Shown: positions 23,501 through 35,191 of the stretch, piece by piece
How the letters are laid out: every line of letters starts with the position of its first letter
Numbering within the stretch: the stretch's first letter is position 1
Assembly: GCF_002632485.1 (NCBI RefSeq)
Contig: NZ_NIBU01000013.1
Span: forward strand, 28,501-92,500
Length of the DNA stretch: 64,000 bases
Direction of reading: 5' to 3'
From: Xenorhabdus innexi
GTDB taxonomy: Bacteria > Pseudomonadota > Gammaproteobacteria > Enterobacterales > Enterobacteriaceae
Made by a program: the position numbers and the translations under genes
Notes under the pieces: model-generated
Database searches by the model: none
The model's input: only the letters and a program-made list of their open reading frames with translations
Told to the model about the DNA's origin: nothing

Positions 23501-26500
23501 CGGTCAATACATTGATTAAATAGCCGGTCATACGCTCAATGGTTGCCGCATCGAACAGATCGGTGGCGTAGGTCAGTTCACCGCTCAGGCCGTTTTCGTT
23601 TTCGCTCAGAGACAGGGTTAAATCAAAATGCGCACTGGGATGTATTTGTTCAACCGGTGTGCAATGGATATCAGGCAGAGTCAACGTCTGAGGCGGGGTG
23701 TTATTTAAGGCCAGCATCACCTGAAAAATCGGGCTGTAACTCAGATCGCGCTCCGGCTGTAACGCTTCTACGACCTGTTCAAAAGGCAGATCCTGATTGG
23801 CATAGGCCGCCAGCGCCTGCTCACGGATCTGAGCCAGTAGCGTTGCAACACTGGCATGGCTATCCAGCGAGATACGCAGCGCCAGTGTATTGACAAAAAA
23901 GCCGATTAAGCCTTCCAGTGCAGGATGAGGCCGGTTGGCAACCGGTGTTCCGATGACAATATCATCCTGACCACTCAGGCGGGCAAGAACAATACTCCAT
24001 GCCGCCAGTAGTGTCATAAACAGCGTGCTGTTATGACGCTGCCCCAGCCTTTTCAGTGATGCGGATAATCCGGCATCAACAGAAACAGGAATGCGCCCGC
24101 CGATGAACGATTGCACTGTCGGGCGCGGTCTGTCAGTCGGAAGAGTTAATAACGCCGGAGCATTTTTAAGTCGTGAATACCAGAAGTCCCGTTGCGCCGT
24201 CAGGGTGGTTTCCTGCTGCCAGTTTCGTTGCCATCCGGCATAATCGGCATACTGAACGGGCAATGGCAGTAGCGGGTTTTCCTGTTCTTCAAGCACTGCA
24301 CGATAGAGAACACTCAGCTCACGCATCAGCACACCGACAGACCAGCCATCGGAGATAATGTGGTGCTGAGTGAGCAGGAAGATATGCTCTTCATCCGCCA
24401 GTTGCAGCAAACGACCGCGAACCAGCTGATCTTGTGTGAAATCAAACGGCGTTCGGGCTTCAAGCGTGGTGAATTCAGTTATCCGGTCAGCACGTTCTTC
24501 GGCTGGCAACAGGCGCAGATCGTGACAGGACAGCATAAAGCCGGTATCAGCCGGATCAATATGCTGATGAGGATGGCCCGCCACGGGTACAAAACGGGTA
24601 CGCAGGCTCTCGTGTCTGGCCACCAGCTTATTCAGTGCCTGACTGAGTGCCTGATGATTGAGTTGCCCGTTGAGACGCAATGCAACGGGAATATGGTAAG
24701 CCAGACTGGCGGCCTGATCGATTTGGGTCAGGAACCATAGACGCTGTTGGGCAAAAGAGAGCGGTAATGGCTGGCTTCTGTCAGCGACTAGGATTTCGAT
24801 TTGGCTGGTTGTTGCAGTTTCAGACAGTAGCTGTGCCAGATCAGCCAGAACCGGCTGATCAAAGAGCTGTTTTAATGACACTGTTTTCGCCAGTTCCTGA
24901 CGAACGTAGGCGACAAATTGAACCGCCAGCAGGGAATGCCCTCCCAGCTCAAAGAAATGGTCATGACGGCCGACCTGCTGTACGCCCAGTAATTTTTGCC
25001 AAATCTGAGCCAGTGCGGTTTCTGTTTTACTGATGGGTGCTTCGTAACCACGGGTCACGATTGCTGCCATATCAGGCATCGGAAGCGCCCGACGATCCAG
25101 CTTGCCGTTGGGTGTCAGCGGGAAAGTATCCAGCATGACAAATGCACTGGGCAGCATATAGTCAGCAAGATGCAGGGAGAGCTGCTGACGTAATTCTGCG
25201 GGGACTAATGTGATGCCATCCTGCGGCTGCAAATAAGCAATCAACCGTTTCTGGTGTGATTCATCTTCGCGGGCAATCACGATGGCTTCACGCACACCGG
25301 TACACTGTGCCAGTTTTGCCTCAATTTCCCTTAATTCAATCCGGAAGCCGCGAATTTTGACCTGAAAATCATTGCGTCCGAGATACTCGATGTTGCCATC
25401 AGCAAGCCAGCGCCCCAGATCCCCTGTTTTATACATACGTGCATCAGGCTCAGAAGAGAAAGGACAATCAACAAAGTGCTCAGCAGTCAGTTCAGGCAGA
25501 TTTAAATAACCACGGGCAACACCGGCTCCGGCAATATAAATTTCTCCGGTTACACCGACAGGCGCAGGTTGTCCGCTGGAGTCGAGAATATAGATCTGTG
25601 TGCTGGCAAGCGGGCGGCCAATGGGAACAGAGCGGGTGATCTCAGCGGGTGATGTTATCGCATACGTTGCCGCAAACGTGGTCGTTTCCGTCGGGCCATA
25701 ACCGTTAATCAGATGTGCGGGTCGGGAAGGGGCAGAGAGTACCTGCCGGATCTTACCGGAATCGAGGACATCCCCGCCGACCAGCAGATAGCGTAACTGC
25801 CCGAGCATTGGCATGAGGATGTCAAGGCTGGCATTGAACAGACCGACAGTCAGCCAAAGCGCAGTGACGTTCCCCTTGATCAATGTTTGGCGGAAATGCA
25901 CCGGATCAAGCAGTACTGATTGGGGAACAATGTGCAGCCGCGCCCCATTGAGCAGGGCTGACCAGATTTCCCATGTCGAGGCATCGAAAGCAATATTGGC
26001 ACAATGGGCAACACAGTCGTCAGAGCCAATATCGGCAAAACCGTTATTGATGATCAGACTAAGCACACTATGGTGTTCAACCATCACCCCTTTGGGTTGT
26101 CCGGTTGAACCGGAGGTATAAATCACATAGGCCAGATTGCCTGATGTCAGAGGAAGAGCCGGATTATCCGTCCGTTGTGTGGCAAGGAGTGAATCCTGTT
26201 CATCCAGTCGTACAATCGGCAGATGGCTTTCCTGTAATTTATCGGCATAAGCGGTGTGCGTCAGTACGACAACAGGCGCTGCATCTTCAAGTATATACAG
26301 CAACCGTTCAGCCGGATAAGCCGGATCAAGCGGCACATAAGCGCCTCCGGCTTTCAGAATAGCGAGGAGACTGATAATCAGTTGCGGGCTGCGTTCGAGA
26401 CAAATCGCGACCCGATCAGCGGGATGCACACCTTGCATTATCAGGTGATGAGCCAGTTGGTTGGCCTGACGGTTCAGTTCGCCATAGCTGAAAGAATCGT

Positions 26501-29500
26501 CTTCAAACACCATCGCAATGGCATCGGGACGAAGTGCGGCCTGCTCCTCAACCAATTGATGTATCAGTCTATGCTGTGAATGGTCTGTTTGTGGCTGTGA
26601 CAAATCGGCCTGAGTCGTGTTGAAATCCACCAGTAATTTCTGCCGCTCTGTGGCAGGCAGTATGGATAACTCCTGAATCAGTTGCTGGGGGTTATGAGCC
26701 AGTGCGTCAGTCAGTCCGCTGATGGCGGTTATCAGATAAGTGATAATCCGTGCCGCATCAATGCCCGCTCCCGCCAGAGCCGTCAGGCGGAAACCTGTTC
26801 CTGTATCATCCACTGAGAGCGTGATGGGGTAATTTGTCCGCTCCTCCACCGCCACCATTCGCATACCCAGCTCTGGCAGTTCAAACAGGTCAGCTTCATT
26901 GAGCTGAGTATGGCGATAATTCAGTAAGGTACTGAACAGCGGCGTCGGCTGTACTATTCCGCTGCATTGCTGTGCCAGTGCCAGCGGTGCCTGTTCGTGC
27001 TCCAGTAGTGCGGTCAGATTGCGATAGGTCGCCTGTACGGTGTCCCGTACACTCCGGCCTGTCAGGGAAACTCGTACCGGCAGGGTATTAATAAACATCC
27101 CCATTGTCCGGGACGTTCCTTTGCCGCCCTGTAACCGCCCTGATAATACCGAGCCGAATACCACTTCATTACAGCCACTGGTTTGTGCCAGTACCTGCGC
27201 TAAAGCAACATGGAACAGGACTCCCGGACTGACGCCCAGATGACGAGCCTGATTCCGCACATTCTCCGACAGCACCGGAGAGAAAGAGAGACTGGCTTCT
27301 GCAATCGGCTCGTCATTATCCGGCAGGGAGAGCACGCCAAAAGGCGCAGCCGGGGTGTCAATATCAGCCAACTGTTGTCGGAAATAATCTTCATGCACGG
27401 TGGCCGGTATGCTTAATGTCTGGGCGATAAAATTGCGGTAAGGCATGGCCGCAGGCAGTGTTTCAATCAGCCCTTGTTGTATGCGGGTAATCTCGTCGAA
27501 AATCAGTTCCAGTGTCACATGATCAGCAATCATGTGATGAAAACGCAGCGCCAGCAGCCAGTTATCCTGAGCCGGATCATAGGCGATATCCGCTGCAAAT
27601 AATGGAGCATGACCCAGATTAAGGCGGCTTTTACGCCGATCAGTGTGTGCCTGTAGTTGAAGCTGCGTGGAGATATCATCCGTTGTGGACGGAATAAATT
27701 CATTGACTGTCAGCCGGGCCTGACGCCAGACTACCTGAACCGGTTTGACCAGTTCCTGCCAGCAGGCAGCCGTCCGCAGAATATCGTGGCGATCGATAAC
27801 GTACTGGAAACCTGGCAGAAAACCATCAAGGAACTCTCGTGTATTGAAAGTAAGCACACAGTGGAGCAGATAAATGTCGCACTGTTCCTGTAACAGATGG
27901 TGAAACAGAATGCCTTCCTGTAATGGGGACAGAGGATAGATATCCTGTATATTCGCGGCTCCGCCGGGTGTGGCTTCGATAATGGCATCAATTTCAGCCT
28001 GAGAAAGTGCAACCAGCGGCAGCATATCCGGTGTAATAGTCGTACAGCCATCCGGTATACGGTTAGGGGGAACAACAAAAGTTTCGCTCTCTCTCTGCAT
28101 AGTCTGAGCCATTGCGCTCAGAACGGAAGCCGAGAACACACTACGCACATCCAGTTGCCAGCCAAAGTTATACAAGCGCTCAATCAGTCTGACAATCATC
28201 AGAGAATGACCACCCAGTTCAAAGAAGTGATCATGGCGGCTGACTTGCTCTAATCCCAGCAGTTCCTGCCAGATTTGTGCCAGTATGGTTTCTTTCTCGT
28301 CGACGGGAGCTTCATAACGGCGGGCTATCATCGCAGAGATATCCGGCGCAGGCAGCGCCTGACGATCAAGTTTCCCATTAGGGGTTAGCGGGAATTCTGC
28401 CAGTATCACAAAAGCGCTGGGCAGCATATATTCAGCAAGGTGATGAGCCAGTTGCCCGCGCAAATCAGTTGGAGAGAGTTCAGCGCCATCCTGTGGACGT
28501 AAATAGGCTATCAGGCGCTTCTGGTTGGCTGTGTTTTCATCAGCCATATCGTCACTGGCAATAACTACCGCTTCACGCACACCATGACACTGCATCAGTT
28601 GCGTTTCGATTTCCCCCAGTTCAATGCGGAAACCGCGAATTTTGACCTGAAAATCATTGCGGCCGAGGTATTCGATATTGCCATCCGGCAGCCAGCGCCC
28701 CAAATCACCGGTTTTGTACATACGGGCATCGGCTTCTGAAGAGAAGGGATCGGCAGGAAAGCGTTCCGTTGTCAGTTCAGGACGGTTCAGATAACCCCGT
28801 GCGACACCCGCTCCGGCGATATGAATTTCACCCACAGCACCTAATGGTGCAGGCTGGCCATAGGAGTCGAGGATATAAATGCGGGTATTCGCTATCGGGC
28901 GTCCGATATGGTGATGAAACCCCGTTGCCCGATCCATGCGTGTCCAGGTTGAATAAGTTGTCGTTTCTGAAGGGCCGTACAGGTTGCATATATGCTGAAT
29001 ATTGGTGTGTGTAAATAACTGCTTAACAATGTGTGGTTTCAGGGCTTCACCGGCTAAATTAACGGTCTGGACACCTGTGGGTATCACACCTGTTTCAATA
29101 AGTTGCGAGATGGCAGACGGGACGCTATTGATCAGGCTGATATTCTGTTCTGTGATGACTGATGCCGGATTGATCAGCGACAGCACATCAGTGACAAGGT
29201 GCACCGTTCCACCAGAAATCAGAGGTGCGAAACATTCAAACACCGCTAAATCAAAATTTAGTGAAGTGGCAAACAGGGTATGGGATAACTCTTCCGGACT
29301 GAATATTGTCTGCGCCCAGTTCAGGAAATTGACGGTATTACGGTGCTCGATTGCCACCCCTTTCGGCTGACCGGTTGAACCGGAAGTATAGATAACATAG
29401 GCCAGATGGCGTGAAGTCAGCCCCAGTGACTGTGGGTCAGGGTTGTGAACCGCTTGTTCTGCCAGAACATCAGGCTGGATATCGGGCAGAACGTTATCAA

Positions 29501-31511
29501 TCAGAACCTGCGGTGCAGAATGGTGCAGGTTGTCAGCCAGCGTACTCTGAGTCAGTATTACCGCCGGATCTGAGTCATCCAGCATATAGGCCAGCCGTTC
29601 GGCAGGATAAGCGGGATCGAGCGGCACATAAGCCCCGCCTGCTTTCAGAATAGCCAGTAAACCGACAATCATTTCAGGGCTGCGTCTGACACAAATAGCG
29701 ACCCGATCATCTGGACGTACACCCCGTGCTATCAGATAGTGCGCCAGTTGGTTGGCCCGGCGATTCAGTTCGTTGTAGCTCAGCCTATGTGTTCCGCAAA
29801 CGACAGCGATAGCCGCCGGAGTTTGTGATACCTGCTGTTCAAACAGTTGATGGATCAGGGCAGACTGCGGGCGGGCGGTTTGTGAAAGAGCGGTTTGAGA
29901 GAAATCATCCTGCGTGGCGTTGAAATCCACCAGTAACTGCTGCCGCTCCGAGGCCGACAGCATGGTCAGGCGCATAACGGTCTGCGTTTCATCTTCTGCC
30001 ATTGCCGTCAGCACATTGATTAAATAATCCACCATGCGTTCAACGGTTGTAGAATCAAACAGGTCAGCGGCATATTCCAGCCCGCCAGTCAGTTCGGTAT
30101 CACTTTCGGTCAGCGACAGCATTAAATCGAAGTGTGCGCTATGACCCGCCTGTTCAATGCGGGCAATTTGTAAATCAGGTGAGGTATGAACCTGAGCGGG
30201 GGTATTATCCAGCGCCAGCATAACCTGAAAGACCGGGCTGTAGCTGAGGCTGCGTTCCGGCTGTAGTGTTTCGACAACCTGCTCAAAAGGCAGATCCTGA
30301 TGAGCATAAGCAGACAGTGCCTGTTCCCGCACCTGAGCCAGAAGGTCAGTAACGGTGGGGTTGTTATCGAGTCTGACCCGCAGTGCCAGTGTATTGACAA
30401 AGAATCCCATCAATCCTTCAAGTTCAGGCAACGGTCGATTGGCAACAGGAGTCCCGATGACAATATCATCCTGCCCGCTCAGGCGTGCCAGCACAATACT
30501 CCAGCCCGCCAGCAGAGTCATAAACAGGGTGGTGTTATGGCGTTTGCCAAGCGCCTTCAGTGATGTCAGCAAAGTAGTGTCAAGATGGAAAGGTATCTGG
30601 CTGCCGGTATAACTCTGTATAGCCGGTCGCGACCGGTCTGTCGGGAGAGACAGCAGAGCCGGAGCATTCTCAAGCTGTGTACGCCAGAAATTTTGCTGTG
30701 ATGTAAAGATGCTGCTTCCCTGTAACCATTCACGTTGCCAGATAACATAGTCGGTGTATTGAACGGGCAATGGTGGCAGAGACGTATTCTGGTTGTTAAG
30801 AATGGCGTGATAGGTAATGGCAAGCTCACGGATGAACACACCAATAGACCAGCCATCAGTAATAATATGGTGCAGGGTGATCAGCAACAGATGCTCTTCA
30901 TCCGCCAGTTGCAGCAGTTGACCACGAACAAGGGAATCGTGAATAAAATCAAAGGCGGTCTGAGCATCAATAGCCAGTAGCTCGTTAATTCGTTCGTTAT
31001 GTAAAGCCGGTTCAAGTTTGCGTAGATCATGTTCGGATAGCGTAAATCCGATATCAGCAGGGTCGATATGCTGATAGGGCTGGCCTTCAGACAATATAAA
31101 CTGGGTACGCAGGCTTTCATGGCGGGCAACCATATGATCCAACGCGCAGGTCAGAACATAGTGGTTAAGCGAGCCTGTCAGTCGCAGCGTTACCGGAATA
31201 TGGTAGGCAAGATTGGCGGCTGGATTGAGCTGGTTCAGGAACCACAAACGCTGTTGGGCAAATGATAGTGGATAGTGATCAGCCCGTTCATAACGTGGAA
31301 TACCCTGTAATTGATGGGTACTCGCCTGCTCTTCTGATGAATCGAGCTGGTTCAGAAAATCGATCAGCTCTTGTTTATGCTGTTTCCATTCACTGAGCAA
31401 GTCCGCCGGAATACTGCTGAGATGGGTTTCGTATTGCAAACGATCCTCAGCCACGAACAGTGTGATCCCCTGATCTAAAGCCTCATTGACAATTCGTGCT
31501 GCGTTTTTCAT
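11598..31511 (-). CDS. xabB: NRPS subunit 2, six modules
   Basis: A 6637-residue synthetase adding residues 2-7. The ATG at 31511 overlaps the TGA of the first subunit (ATGA). Residues 1-55 ([21 protein letters not shown]) resemble a TubC-type docking domain, probably for the one-module subunit upstream. Six C-A-T modules follow, with carrier GGHSL motifs near residues 1098, 2189, 3266, 4385, 5452 and 6550. Modules 1, 3 and 5 of the protein have ordinary condensation domains (HHII-DG); modules 2, 4 and 6 have dual C/E domains (upstream HHLLQ--GD motif plus HH---DH). Codes read Ala, Val, Leu, Ile/Val, Thr, Val. The tail [15 protein letters not shown] is a linker for the next subunit. No E, MT or TE domain is seen. 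I link it to the xenoamicin synthetase from memory; the NRPS assignment itself is certain. Confidence 0.97.
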   Translation of the reverse strand: MKNAARIVNEALDQGITLFVAEDRLQYETHLSSIPADLLSEWKQHKQELIDFLNQLDSSEEQASTHQLQGIPRYERADHYPLSFAQQRLWFLNQLNPAANLAYHIPVTLRLTGSLNHYVLTCALDHMVARHESLRTQFILSEGQPYQHIDPADIGFTLSEHDLRKLEPALHNERINELLAIDAQTAFDFIHDSLVRGQLLQLADEEHLLLITLHHIITDGWSIGVFIRELAITYHAILNNQNTSLPPLPVQYTDYVIWQREWLQGSSIFTSQQNFWRTQLENAPALLSLPTDRSRPAIQSYTGSQIPFHLDTTLLTSLKALGKRHNTTLFMTLLAGWSIVLARLSGQDDIVIGTPVANRPLPELEGLMGFFVNTLALRVRLDNNPTVTDLLAQVREQALSAYAHQDLPFEQVVETLQPERSLSYSPVFQVMLALDNTPAQVHTSPDLQIARIEQAGHSAHFDLMLSLTESDTELTGGLEYAADLFDSTTVERMVDYLINVLTAMAEDETQTVMRLTMLSASERQQLLVDFNATQDDFSQTALSQTARPQSALIHQLFEQQVSQTPAAIAVVCGTHRLSYNELNRRANQLAHYLIARGVRPDDRVAICVRRSPEMIVGLLAILKAGGAYVPLDPAYPAERLAYMLDDSDPAVILTQSTLADNLHHSAPQVLIDNVLPDIQPDVLAEQAVHNPDPQSLGLTSRHLAYVIYTSGSTGQPKGVAIEHRNTVNFLNWAQTIFSPEELSHTLFATSLNFDLAVFECFAPLISGGTVHLVTDVLSLINPASVITEQNISLINSVPSAISQLIETGVIPTGVQTVNLAGEALKPHIVKQLFTHTNIQHICNLYGPSETTTYSTWTRMDRATGFHHHIGRPIANTRIYILDSYGQPAPLGAVGEIHIAGAGVARGYLNRPELTTERFPADPFSSEADARMYKTGDLGRWLPDGNIEYLGRNDFQVKIRGFRIELGEIETQLMQCHGVREAVVIASDDMADENTANQKRLIAYLRPQDGAELSPTDLRGQLAHHLAEYMLPSAFVILAEFPLTPNGKLDRQALPAPDISAMIARRYEAPVDEKETILAQIWQELLGLEQVSRHDHFFELGGHSLMIVRLIERLYNFGWQLDVRSVFSASVLSAMAQTMQRESETFVVPPNRIPDGCTTITPDMLPLVALSQAEIDAIIEATPGGAANIQDIYPLSPLQEGILFHHLLQEQCDIYLLHCVLTFNTREFLDGFLPGFQYVIDRHDILRTAACWQELVKPVQVVWRQARLTVNEFIPSTTDDISTQLQLQAHTDRRKSRLNLGHAPLFAADIAYDPAQDNWLLALRFHHMIADHVTLELIFDEITRIQQGLIETLPAAMPYRNFIAQTLSIPATVHEDYFRQQLADIDTPAAPFGVLSLPDNDEPIAEASLSFSPVLSENVRNQARHLGVSPGVLFHVALAQVLAQTSGCNEVVFGSVLSGRLQGGKGTSRTMGMFINTLPVRVSLTGRSVRDTVQATYRNLTALLEHEQAPLALAQQCSGIVQPTPLFSTLLNYRHTQLNEADLFELPELGMRMVAVEERTNYPITLSVDDTGTGFRLTALAGAGIDAARIITYLITAISGLTDALAHNPQQLIQELSILPATERQKLLVDFNTTQADLSQPQTDHSQHRLIHQLVEEQAALRPDAIAMVFEDDSFSYGELNRQANQLAHHLIMQGVHPADRVAICLERSPQLIISLLAILKAGGAYVPLDPAYPAERLLYILEDAAPVVVLTHTAYADKLQESHLPIVRLDEQDSLLATQRTDNPALPLTSGNLAYVIYTSGSTGQPKGVMVEHHSVLSLIINNGFADIGSDDCVAHCANIAFDASTWEIWSALLNGARLHIVPQSVLLDPVHFRQTLIKGNVTALWLTVGLFNASLDILMPMLGQLRYLLVGGDVLDSGKIRQVLSAPSRPAHLINGYGPTETTTFAATYAITSPAEITRSVPIGRPLASTQIYILDSSGQPAPVGVTGEIYIAGAGVARGYLNLPELTAEHFVDCPFSSEPDARMYKTGDLGRWLADGNIEYLGRNDFQVKIRGFRIELREIEAKLAQCTGVREAIVIAREDESHQKRLIAYLQPQDGITLVPAELRQQLSLHLADYMLPSAFVMLDTFPLTPNGKLDRRALPMPDMAAIVTRGYEAPISKTETALAQIWQKLLGVQQVGRHDHFFELGGHSLLAVQFVAYVRQELAKTVSLKQLFDQPVLADLAQLLSETATTSQIEILVADRSQPLPLSFAQQRLWFLTQIDQAASLAYHIPVALRLNGQLNHQALSQALNKLVARHESLRTRFVPVAGHPHQHIDPADTGFMLSCHDLRLLPAEERADRITEFTTLEARTPFDFTQDQLVRGRLLQLADEEHIFLLTQHHIISDGWSVGVLMRELSVLYRAVLEEQENPLLPLPVQYADYAGWQRNWQQETTLTAQRDFWYSRLKNAPALLTLPTDRPRPTVQSFIGGRIPVSVDAGLSASLKRLGQRHNSTLFMTLLAAWSIVLARLSGQDDIVIGTPVANRPHPALEGLIGFFVNTLALRISLDSHASVATLLAQIREQALAAYANQDLPFEQVVEALQPERDLSYSPIFQVMLALNNTPPQTLTLPDIHCTPVEQIHPSAHFDLTLSLSENENGLSGELTYATDLFDAATIERMTGYLINVLTAMAADETQCITTLPMLPESERQQLLIDFNATQATFLHTDLPQTDSPQNVLIHQLFEKQVLQRPDAIAVVCENQTMSYHELNQKSNQLAHHLLALGVQPDDRVALYTERSPEMVIGLIATLKAGGTYVPLDPAYPPERLAYMLEDAAPVALLTTTELADQFASTFPASTLPMVLLDRLSDKLKTQRTDNPDAQLLGLTSRHLAYVIYTSGSTGQSKGVMIEHHSLCNLILTQQNTLALTPESRILQFASASFDACLWECGMALLAGASLYLAKRADLLPGAILSDYLKAHAISHVLLSPTALAAMDSLPDTLQMLLVGGEACPPGLVRRWAAGRQMLNAYGPTEITVCATLYPCDHREETPPPIGRPIANSRVYILDANTQPVPVGITGEIYIAGAGVARGYLNRPELTAERFLTDPFTTDPDARMYRTGDLGRWRPDGNIEYLGRNDFQIKLRGFRIELGEIEARLRQCAGVREAVVLIHKDETQQKRLVAYLLPELLSEELLSETKTELVPAELRQQLAQHLADYMLPAAFITLEAFPLTPNGKLDRQALPAPDFSALAVQRYEAPIGEVETTLAGIWQQLLGVKQVSRHDHFFALGGHSLMIVSLIAELYKHGWQLDVRSVFSSPVLADMAQVARRDADVFVVPPNRIPDGCTQITPDMLPLVSLSQTEIDAITASVAGGTANVQDIYPLAPLQEGILFHHLLQAQGDDYLLHITLAFDTRIHLDSFLNAMQQVIERHDILRTSLYWQDLAQPVQVVWRQALLTVNELHVNALIPATESDIPTRLRNHTDPRWHRIDLTRAPLFAADIAHDTAQNEWLLALRFHHLVSDHLTLDLIFAEIAQIRLGNIDVLPVSVPYRNFIAQTLNVPLSAHEDYFREQLADIDEPTAPFGVLTMPKGHIPEDRIPKDHELPDSEQSDNRNPVAKARILLDKRLAEAIRSQARRLKVSPGVLFHVAWAQVLAHTSGREDVVFGSVLLGRLQGITGAEQILGMFVNTLPIRISLVDRSVQETVQDTYHRLTELLEHEQAPLTLAQQCSGVAQPMPLFSALLNYRHSQMTQDEIDTIWSDMRVVTAEERTNYPITLSVDDLGNDFQLTALTVTGISPDQVITYLATAIKGLVDALINQPQKQILDIPVLPESEQQRLLVEFNTKPVLSPETPNSCSQNVLIHQLIEIQALQRPDATAVIFEEQALSYRELNQRANRLAHHLLTLGVRPDDRVAICIERSPEMVIGLLAILKAGGAYLPLDPNYPAERLAYMLEDAAPVALLTQTQWHNRLNSTLPVILLDDGSDSSASFPNHNPEIEASGLTSRHLAYVIYTSGSTGQPKGVMVEHRNVVSLIIDNSFADIGPDDCIAHCANVSFDAATWEVWAGLACGARILLIPEKTLLQPEQFGHCLSAENVTALFLTTALFNQYASLIAPALSGLRYLLFGGEQTDTRTAIRFRAEYPPQHLLHVYGPTETTTFATAYEVPLIAEKAGEGEIKIPIGHPIANRQIYILDRQKRPVAVGVSGEIYIAGAGVARGYLNRPELTAERFLNNPFSSEPDARMYKSGDLGRWLPDGNIEYLGRNDFQVKLRGFRIELGEIEARLVQCHGVREAVILIRQDEPNQKRLVAYVRAEEGTELLPAELRRQLAQHLADYMLPSAFVMLDSFPLTPNGKLDRQALPIPDASAVITRDYEAPVGETEIALARIWQDLLGLERVGRHDHFFELGGHSLLAVQLSARIRQVLARELPLQQLFDQPRLTDLAQGLAAVETTTQITIPAADRSQPLPLSFAQQRLWFLGQLDPTASLAYHIPLALRLNGHLSHQALRRSLDNLVARHETLRTRFVLAAGQPCQQIDPADSGFALVCQDLRALTADEQTRRITDIASAETGLPFDFTQGSLIRGHLLQLADDEHVLLITQHHIISDGWSVGVLLHEMGVLYRAALDDQLDPLPPLSVQYADYAVWQRDNLHEAALNTQREFWCRQLSDAPALLTLPTDRPRPAAQSFIGGRVPVNFDAALLTSLKTLGQRHNSTLFMTVLTAWSIVLARLSGQDDIVIGTPVANRQHQELEGLIGFFVNTLALRVRLDGSVSIADLLSQIRQQTLAAYAHQDLPFEQVVEALQPERNLSYSPIFQVMLALNNTPPQTLTLPDLQFTAMESVHHSAHFDLTLSLTETEAGLVGELSYATALFDATTIERMVGYLTNVLNTMVADEAQLAAALPMLPDSERQQLLTEFNAHQVDYPNDALLHQLFEAQAEQRPDAIAVIFEGRKLHYGELNQRANYLAHYLITLGVQPGDRVAICVERSLEMVIGLLAILKAGGAYIPLDPAYPAERLAYMLEDSDPAAIVVQAALTEKLTSALPMVLLDKVLLDAANIVSDNPEVQKSGLTPHHPAYVIYTSGSTGKPKGVMVEHTNVTRLLAATQARFRFDHNDVWTLFHSFAFDFSVWELWGALAYGGRLVVIPAECARSPQSFYELLCREQVTILNQTPSAFRPLIAAQHAQPQQHTLRCIIFGGEALELHTLIPWVDRNPTAQTRLVNMYGITEITVHATYRELSEADIHSGRGSLIGQPLDDLRIYILDAYGQPAPLGVAGELYIAGAGVARGYLNRPELTAERFLPDPFAGKANMRMYKTGDLGRWLPDGNIEYLGRNDFQVKIRGFRIELGEIEARLEQCSGVREAVVIAREDASQQKQLVAYLLPQPDARLDPAELRQQLTKHLADYMLPSAFVTLDAFPLTPNGKLDQRALPAPDSSAVVSRHYSPPMGETETVLAQIWQRLLRLERVGRHDHFFELGGHSLMIVSLIEELRHIGWQLDVRSVFISPVLADMAQAIQCDIQDTFIVPPNRIPEDCRFITPDMLPLVELSQAEIDAIVATVPDGAANVQDIYPLSPLQEGILFHHLLQTQGDNYLLQSLLAFASRERLDAFLAALQQVIDRHDILRTAAYWQDLAHPVQVVWRQAALSVNVFTPTAESDVVSQLKEHTDPRKHRINLNQAPLFTADIAYDPAQNEWLLALRFHHLVSDHMTLELIFAEIAQFLQGNTQTLPAILPYRDFIARTLSVPESEHEAYFRSRLADISEPTAPFGVLKVQTNGESVAESCLMIAPELAEAIRTQARHLGISPSVLFHVAWAQVLAKTSGRDDVVFGSVLLGRLQGGAGAERVLGMFINTLPMRISVNNCCVQNVVQDTFHDLMLLLEHEQAPLVLAQQCSGVPQSVPLFSTLLNYRHSQSAETADNTVWEGIRILTAEERTNYPITLSVDDLGSGFRITSQTITGIDPDRITTYLLTAIRGLLAALTDDPQQLMQDIPILPASERKQLLTDLNDTQVALPHNMLIHQLVEAQSARDPAGTAIVFAGQTLSYSELNRRANQLAHYLIALGVKPDDRIAVCLERSPELIISLLAILKAGGAYVPLDPAYPSERLAYMLEDSTPVALLTQASQAGKLSRSAAKISTPIVEIDTLASLLSEQPFDNPNSQALNLRPHHLAYVIYTSGSTGLPKGVMVEHRNVLRLIIDNGFSEIRPDDCVAHCANIAFDASTWEVWSALLNGARLHIVPQSVLLDPARFCDSLIKERVTALWLTAGLFNEYLDILKPLFGQLRYLIVGGDVLDPQKIREVKLADSQPAALINGYGPTETTTFAATYLIPSPVDITRSIPIGRPISNTRIYILDEYGQPTPFGVSGEIYIAGLGVARGYLNRPELTQERFLTDPFSSAPDARMYRTGDLGRWLPNGNIEYLGRNDTQIKLRGFRIEPGEIEARLEQCHGVREAVVLLREESADEAAYENTGDNKRLVAYLQPQNGVELDPAVLRRQLAEHLAEYMLPSAYVVLAAFPLTPNGKLDRKSLPAPEMSAVVTHCYEAPQGRIETILAQIWQELLGLPRISRHDSFFELGGHSLMVVRLITRIKNQFMVDVPLTALFVSPKLTEQAELILSAQMSAIGENDIESLQSDLDSMSAEELMAILGESDSYKKESGGDSK
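11760..14970 (-). other. NRPS module 7: dual C/E - A (Val) - T
   Basis: Dual C/E with HHLLQTQGD and HHLVSDH. The pocket from [22 protein letters not shown] and [11 protein letters not shown] reads D-A-W-W-I-G-G-T-F-K, nine of ten matching the Val code D-A-F-W-I-G-G-T-F-K. It epimerises the Thr of module 6. Confidence 0.78.
15050..18190 (-). other. NRPS module 6: LCL C - A (Thr) - T
   Basis: C motif HHIISDG, carrier GGHSL. The pocket from [23 protein letters not shown] and [11 protein letters not shown] reads D-F-W-N-I-G-M-V-H-K, the exact threonine code. This is the only side-chain hydroxyl predicted so far, hence the likely ester-forming residue if the product is a depsipeptide. The following dual C/E domain predicts the D (allo) form. 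Confidence 0.9.
18260..21550 (-). other. NRPS module 5: dual C/E - A (Ile/Val-like) - T
   Basis: Dual C/E with HHLLQAQGD and HHLVSDH. The pocket from [22 protein letters not shown] and [11 protein letters not shown] reads D-A-W-F-L-G-V-T-F-K. This is close to Ile (D-A-F-F-Y-G-I-T-F-K) and to module 8. It epimerises residue 4. Confidence 0.7.
21600..24780 (-). other. NRPS module 4: LCL C - A (Leu-like) - T
   Basis: C motif HHIISDG. The pocket from [22 protein letters not shown] and [11 protein letters not shown] reads D-A-W-L-L-G-A-V-C-K, two changes from a Leu code D-A-W-L-Y-G-A-V-M-K; an aromatic residue is the main alternative. The carrier reads FFALGGHSL where all other carriers here have [10 protein letters not shown] dual C/E domain follows, so D is predicted. 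Confidence 0.65.
24850..28050 (-). other. NRPS module 3: dual C/E - A (Val-like) - T
   Basis: The dual C/E domain has HHLLQEQCD, where the other copies here end in GD, and HHMIADH. The pocket from [22 protein letters not shown] and [11 protein letters not shown] reads D-A-W-W-L-G-G-T-F-K, Val-like. It should epimerise the Ala of module 2 if the altered GD motif is tolerated. Confidence 0.72.
28110..31290 (-). other. NRPS module 2: LCL C - A (Ala) - T
   Basis: C motif HHIITDG, carrier GGHSL. The pocket from [22 protein letters not shown] and [11 protein letters not shown] reads D-L-F-N-N-A-L-T-Y-K, a code I recall for alanine. A dual C/E domain follows, so D-Ala is predicted. Confidence 0.78.
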
Positions 31512-34500
31512 ATATCACCCTTTAATAGCGCTTGTGCTGAATCTCGCCCGGTCTGAAAATGTTTTCTTTTCTCTTTGATAAGATGGACGGTGACAATTTG
31601 TGATAATTGCTCAAGTGTTGGATGTTCAAAAACACTCCTCAACGGCAGCTCTATCGCCAATTCGTTGCGTATTGAACTAGTAAGACGAGTGGCCTGAAGG
31701 GAATGTCCACCCAGTTCAAAGAAATGATCATGACGACCAACTTGTTGTTTCAGTCCCAATAAACTTTGCCAAATTTGCGCCAGGACGGTTTCTATTTTAT
31801 CAATCGGTGCCACATAGGGGCGTGAGGCTATCGCTGATGAATCAGGGGCCGGAAGGGCTTGGCGATCAAGTTTTCCGTTGGGCGTTAACGGAAAAGTATC
31901 CAGCGTGACAAAAGCACTGGGCAGCATATAGTCGGCAAGACGCAGGGCAAGTTGCTGGCGTAACTGGGCAGGCTCCAGTCTGGCACCTGCCTGTGGCCGC
32001 AGATAAGCGACCAGACGTTTTTGTCCGTCATGTCCATCAGAAGCATCGTCACGGGCGATAACCACCGCTTCCCGCACCCCATCGCACTGCATCAGTTGCG
32101 TTTCGATTTCTCCCGGCTCAATGCGGAATCCCCGAAGTTTTACCTGAAAATCATTACGGCCGAGGTACTCAATATTGCCGTCAGTTAACCAGCGCCCGAG
32201 ATCACCGGTTTTGTACATACGGGCATCCGGCTCTGTGGAAAACGGATCGGGCAGGAAGCGTTCGGCGGTCAGTTCCGGGCGATTCAGATAACCACGGGCA
32301 AGCCCCCGACCTGCGATATAAATTTCCCCCGTTACGCCGGAAGGGGCTGGCTGACCATACGCATCAAGAATATAAATCCGGTCATTGGCTATTGGTTTTC
32401 CGATAGGCGGCAGCACCGGCCAGTGTTCAGTATCCTTGTCTAAGGAATATGAGGTCACAACGTGGCTTTCTGTCGGGCCATAGTGATTATGTAACCGGCA
32501 GCCGGTACGCTCTACAAGCACCCGAATGGCCGGTGTAATCCGCAATTGCTCACCAGCGGTAATAATATGGTTAAGACAGGAAATCTTGTCTTCATTGAGC
32601 GTCTTGTCTTCATTGAAAGTATGGTCTCCGCCGGAATTGACGGCTTCGGCCAGATGCTGGAGAGCAATATAGGGAAGAAAAATACGATTAATCTGCTTTT
32701 GCTGAATCAACCGGGGGAATTGCTGAAGCTCCCGCCGCATGGTTTCACTGATCAATACCAGACAGCCGCCCTCACTCAGCGTGGTGAAGATTTCCTGAAA
32801 GGCGACATCAAACCCCAGTGCGGCAAATTGCAGGGTTTTACCTGTTTCTGTCAGTTGTGACGAAGGTTGATGATGCCATTGCAGTAGATTTGACAGGGCA
32901 GATAAGGGCATCTCTACCCCTTTGGGCAACCCGGTTGAGCCTGATGTGTAAATTACATAACCCGGATGATTGGAGGTCAGCCCTAGTTTTTGTGGTTCAG
33001 GGTTGTACTCTGGTTGCTCTGATAGATAAGGTTGCTGGTTGTCGAGTAGTACCGTGGTGTATCCGCCAGCCGGCATGGCCTGTTCCAGCCCATCAGAGAG
33101 GGCGGTTTGGGTGAGTAAAACCATTGGCTCCGAATCCCTGAGCATATAGGCCAGTCTTTCAGCCGGATAGGCCGGGTCGAGAGGAACATAGGCACCACCT
33201 GCTTTGAGGATCGCCAGTAATCCCACTATCATCTCCGGGTGGCGCTCAAGACAGATTGCCACTCGTTTATCTGGTTTTACCCCCAGTGCAACCAGATAAT
33301 GCGCCAGCCGGTTGGCACGGCGGTTGAGTTCAGCATAACTCAGTGTTTGTTCGTTCCACTCGATGGCGGTTGCATCGGGTGAGCGTTCAGCCTGAATTTC
33401 AATAAGCTGGTGGACTAAGGTATTTTGCGCAAAATCCATCTGAGTAGTATTGAAATCTACCAGTACCTGTTGCTGTTCTGCCTGTGACAGCATCGGTAAG
33501 TGCCGGATTGGTGTTTCAGGAGAAGCGAGAGCGGCTCCGATCAGGGTAATTAAACGGGATTGAAGTGCTGCTGCTTCAGCACGATTCAGATAATCGGGTG
33601 AATAATCAAACTCCAGCGTAACAGGTTGCCGGATATCTTCATTATTTGATGTAAAAGCGTACTGATGAAGCGCGATAACGAGAGGGAACGGTGCACCACG
33701 CTGTGTTTTACTGTATGTAAGCGAAGCATCCGGCAGACTGGCGTTTATTTCGATCTGCTCATATGACAGCATAATATCGAAGAGCTGGATTTTTCCTGCT
33801 TTCTGCCGGGTCTGCAAGTGTCGGTTGAGTTCTGCAATAGGTAAACGCTGATGCTTATAACAGCGACGCAACTCGGCTGCTGCTTTGTTCATGATATCAA
33901 GGAAAGAATCATCCGGTGTCACGGTAATACCGACCGGGATCACCGAGGTAAACATGCCAATCATGCGTTTTTGTCTGACGTTTTTGCGATTATGCACGGG
34001 AATGCCAAAAACAATTTCTTCAGTACTGTTTTCTGTCCCGTCAGTGCGTGAAAAATGAGTCGTCCGGAAAAAATAGCAGGCCAGAACGGCATACATAAAA
34101 TGCAGAATGGATAAACCCTGAGCCGCTGTCACTTCCTCAATGCGCTGAAAAAGTGTTCGGTCAAATTGATAAATTAAAGGCTCAGGATGCGGATGTTCTC
34201 TGGTTTTGTCTGAATTTGATGGCTGGAGCAGTGCAGGTGGTAAATTTTCATAACGTTTCAGCCAGAATTGCTGATCTTGCAGGTAGCGTTTTGAACTCAG
34301 ATAGGCGCTGTCTCCCTCCACAAAATCGAGATAGGAGGGAACGCTTTCAGTGATTTCTTCACTTCTGGCTAATCGACTGTAAGTGTTGGCTATTTCTTCG
34401 GAAATAAGCCCCAAAGTGGTTCCGTCTCCGATAAGATGGTGGCAGCAGAAATGCCAGTACCAGCGGTTATTTCCCAGCCGGAGCAGTTCAAAACGCCAGA

Positions 34501-34906
34501 GTTTATTATTTAAATCGAACGGACGTATGAATGCGGAGCGGAGGTGTTGTTCAGCTTGTTCTGTCGGATTTGTGTGTCTGGAAAAATCATGTACAGAGAC
34601 AGAAACAGGTAAAGTATCAATCAGTTTTTGCAGGGGTAATTCCTGAGTATTAATCAGTCGTAAACGTAATGCATCATGGCGCTCAACAACTGTTTTGAAA
34701 GCCTGAACTAACAGCGTTTCATCCAATTCTCCCTCGATAAGTACCACTGAACCAATATTGTAACAGGTATTGTCAGGATGAAGGATTTGGTCAAGCCAGA
34801 CGACCTGCTGTGGAGAACTGAGCGAAAATGTGTAAGAGGAAGATACAGAAGTATTTTCATAGGAAGGTTGAGCTTCGTTATTGATACGATTGCACGACAT
34901 AGGCAT
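31508..34906 (-). CDS. xabA: NRPS subunit 1, loading module C-A(Pro)-T
   Basis: An 1132-residue first subunit. Residues ~25-450 form a condensation domain with HHLIGDG; it lies at the very start of the assembly line and its opening ([16 protein letters not shown]) differs from the internal C domains, so it is probably a starter C domain that acylates the first residue. The A domain (~480-1000) reads D-V-Q-F-I-A-H-V-V-K from [19 protein letters not shown] and [11 protein letters not shown], which is the proline code apart from one conservative position. The carrier GGHSL sits near 1065. The start was chosen at ATG 34906, with CAGGAG about nine bases upstream. It is first in the operon; the decayed duplicate of its 5' end lies immediately upstream. 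Symbol provisional. Confidence 0.93.
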   Translation of the reverse strand: MPMSCNRINNEAQPSYENTSVSSSYTFSLSSPQQVVWLDQILHPDNTCYNIGSVVLIEGELDETLLVQAFKTVVERHDALRLRLINTQELPLQKLIDTLPVSVSVHDFSRHTNPTEQAEQHLRSAFIRPFDLNNKLWRFELLRLGNNRWYWHFCCHHLIGDGTTLGLISEEIANTYSRLARSEEITESVPSYLDFVEGDSAYLSSKRYLQDQQFWLKRYENLPPALLQPSNSDKTREHPHPEPLIYQFDRTLFQRIEEVTAAQGLSILHFMYAVLACYFFRTTHFSRTDGTENSTEEIVFGIPVHNRKNVRQKRMIGMFTSVIPVGITVTPDDSFLDIMNKAAAELRRCYKHQRLPIAELNRHLQTRQKAGKIQLFDIMLSYEQIEINASLPDASLTYSKTQRGAPFPLVIALHQYAFTSNNEDIRQPVTLEFDYSPDYLNRAEAAALQSRLITLIGAALASPETPIRHLPMLSQAEQQQVLVDFNTTQMDFAQNTLVHQLIEIQAERSPDATAIEWNEQTLSYAELNRRANRLAHYLVALGVKPDKRVAICLERHPEMIVGLLAILKAGGAYVPLDPAYPAERLAYMLRDSEPMVLLTQTALSDGLEQAMPAGGYTTVLLDNQQPYLSEQPEYNPEPQKLGLTSNHPGYVIYTSGSTGLPKGVEMPLSALSNLLQWHHQPSSQLTETGKTLQFAALGFDVAFQEIFTTLSEGGCLVLISETMRRELQQFPRLIQQKQINRIFLPYIALQHLAEAVNSGGDHTFNEDKTLNEDKISCLNHIITAGEQLRITPAIRVLVERTGCRLHNHYGPTESHVVTSYSLDKDTEHWPVLPPIGKPIANDRIYILDAYGQPAPSGVTGEIYIAGRGLARGYLNRPELTAERFLPDPFSTEPDARMYKTGDLGRWLTDGNIEYLGRNDFQVKLRGFRIEPGEIETQLMQCDGVREAVVIARDDASDGHDGQKRLVAYLRPQAGARLEPAQLRQQLALRLADYMLPSAFVTLDTFPLTPNGKLDRQALPAPDSSAIASRPYVAPIDKIETVLAQIWQSLLGLKQQVGRHDHFFELGGHSLQATRLTSSIRNELAIELPLRSVFEHPTLEQLSQIVTVHLIKEKRKHFQTGRDSAQALLKGDI

Positions 34907-34984
34907 TACTTAACTCCTGCTGTTAGAATTATCAATTAGCCTAATGGTTTAATATGATACCTGGCCTAAATAGAGTAAAAAAAA

Positions 34985-35191
34985 TAATATTTATTGGGCA
35001 TTTTCAATTTTCTCTGAGTGAGAATTACTAAACCGAAGTTGTAACGAGAGGGAGGGATGAAGTGTGGAAATCAAACCAGATAACTTTCCAGAAATAATGG
35101 TTAGGAAATTGGTAAGCAGAAAATGAGGATACAGAAATATGCTCATATGAAGGTTGAATTTCGTTATTGATACGATTGCACAGCATAGACA
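34985..35191 (-). pseudogene. Decayed duplicate of the 5' end of the first NRPS gene
   Basis: From ATG 35191 the reading MSMLCNRINNEIQPSYEHISVSS... repeats the start of the intact gene ([23 protein letters not shown]...), and the leader with CTCCTG (RBS, plus-strand sense) is repeated too. After ~24 codons the frame is lost, yet DNA similarity continues: CTGG-TTGA, CTTCATCC, TTACAA, GGTT-AGT and AATTG blocks recur in order down to about 34985. It ends where the leader of the intact gene begins. No carrier or catalytic part remains, so it is non-functional as an enzyme; it could still be translated as a short peptide. Confidence 0.75.

Noticed and set aside
4657..31265. Many plus-strand ORFs of 60-190 codons opposite the NRPS genes
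   Set aside because: They mirror the repeated A- and C-domain core motifs on the antisense strand and recur at the same place in each module; they are shadows.
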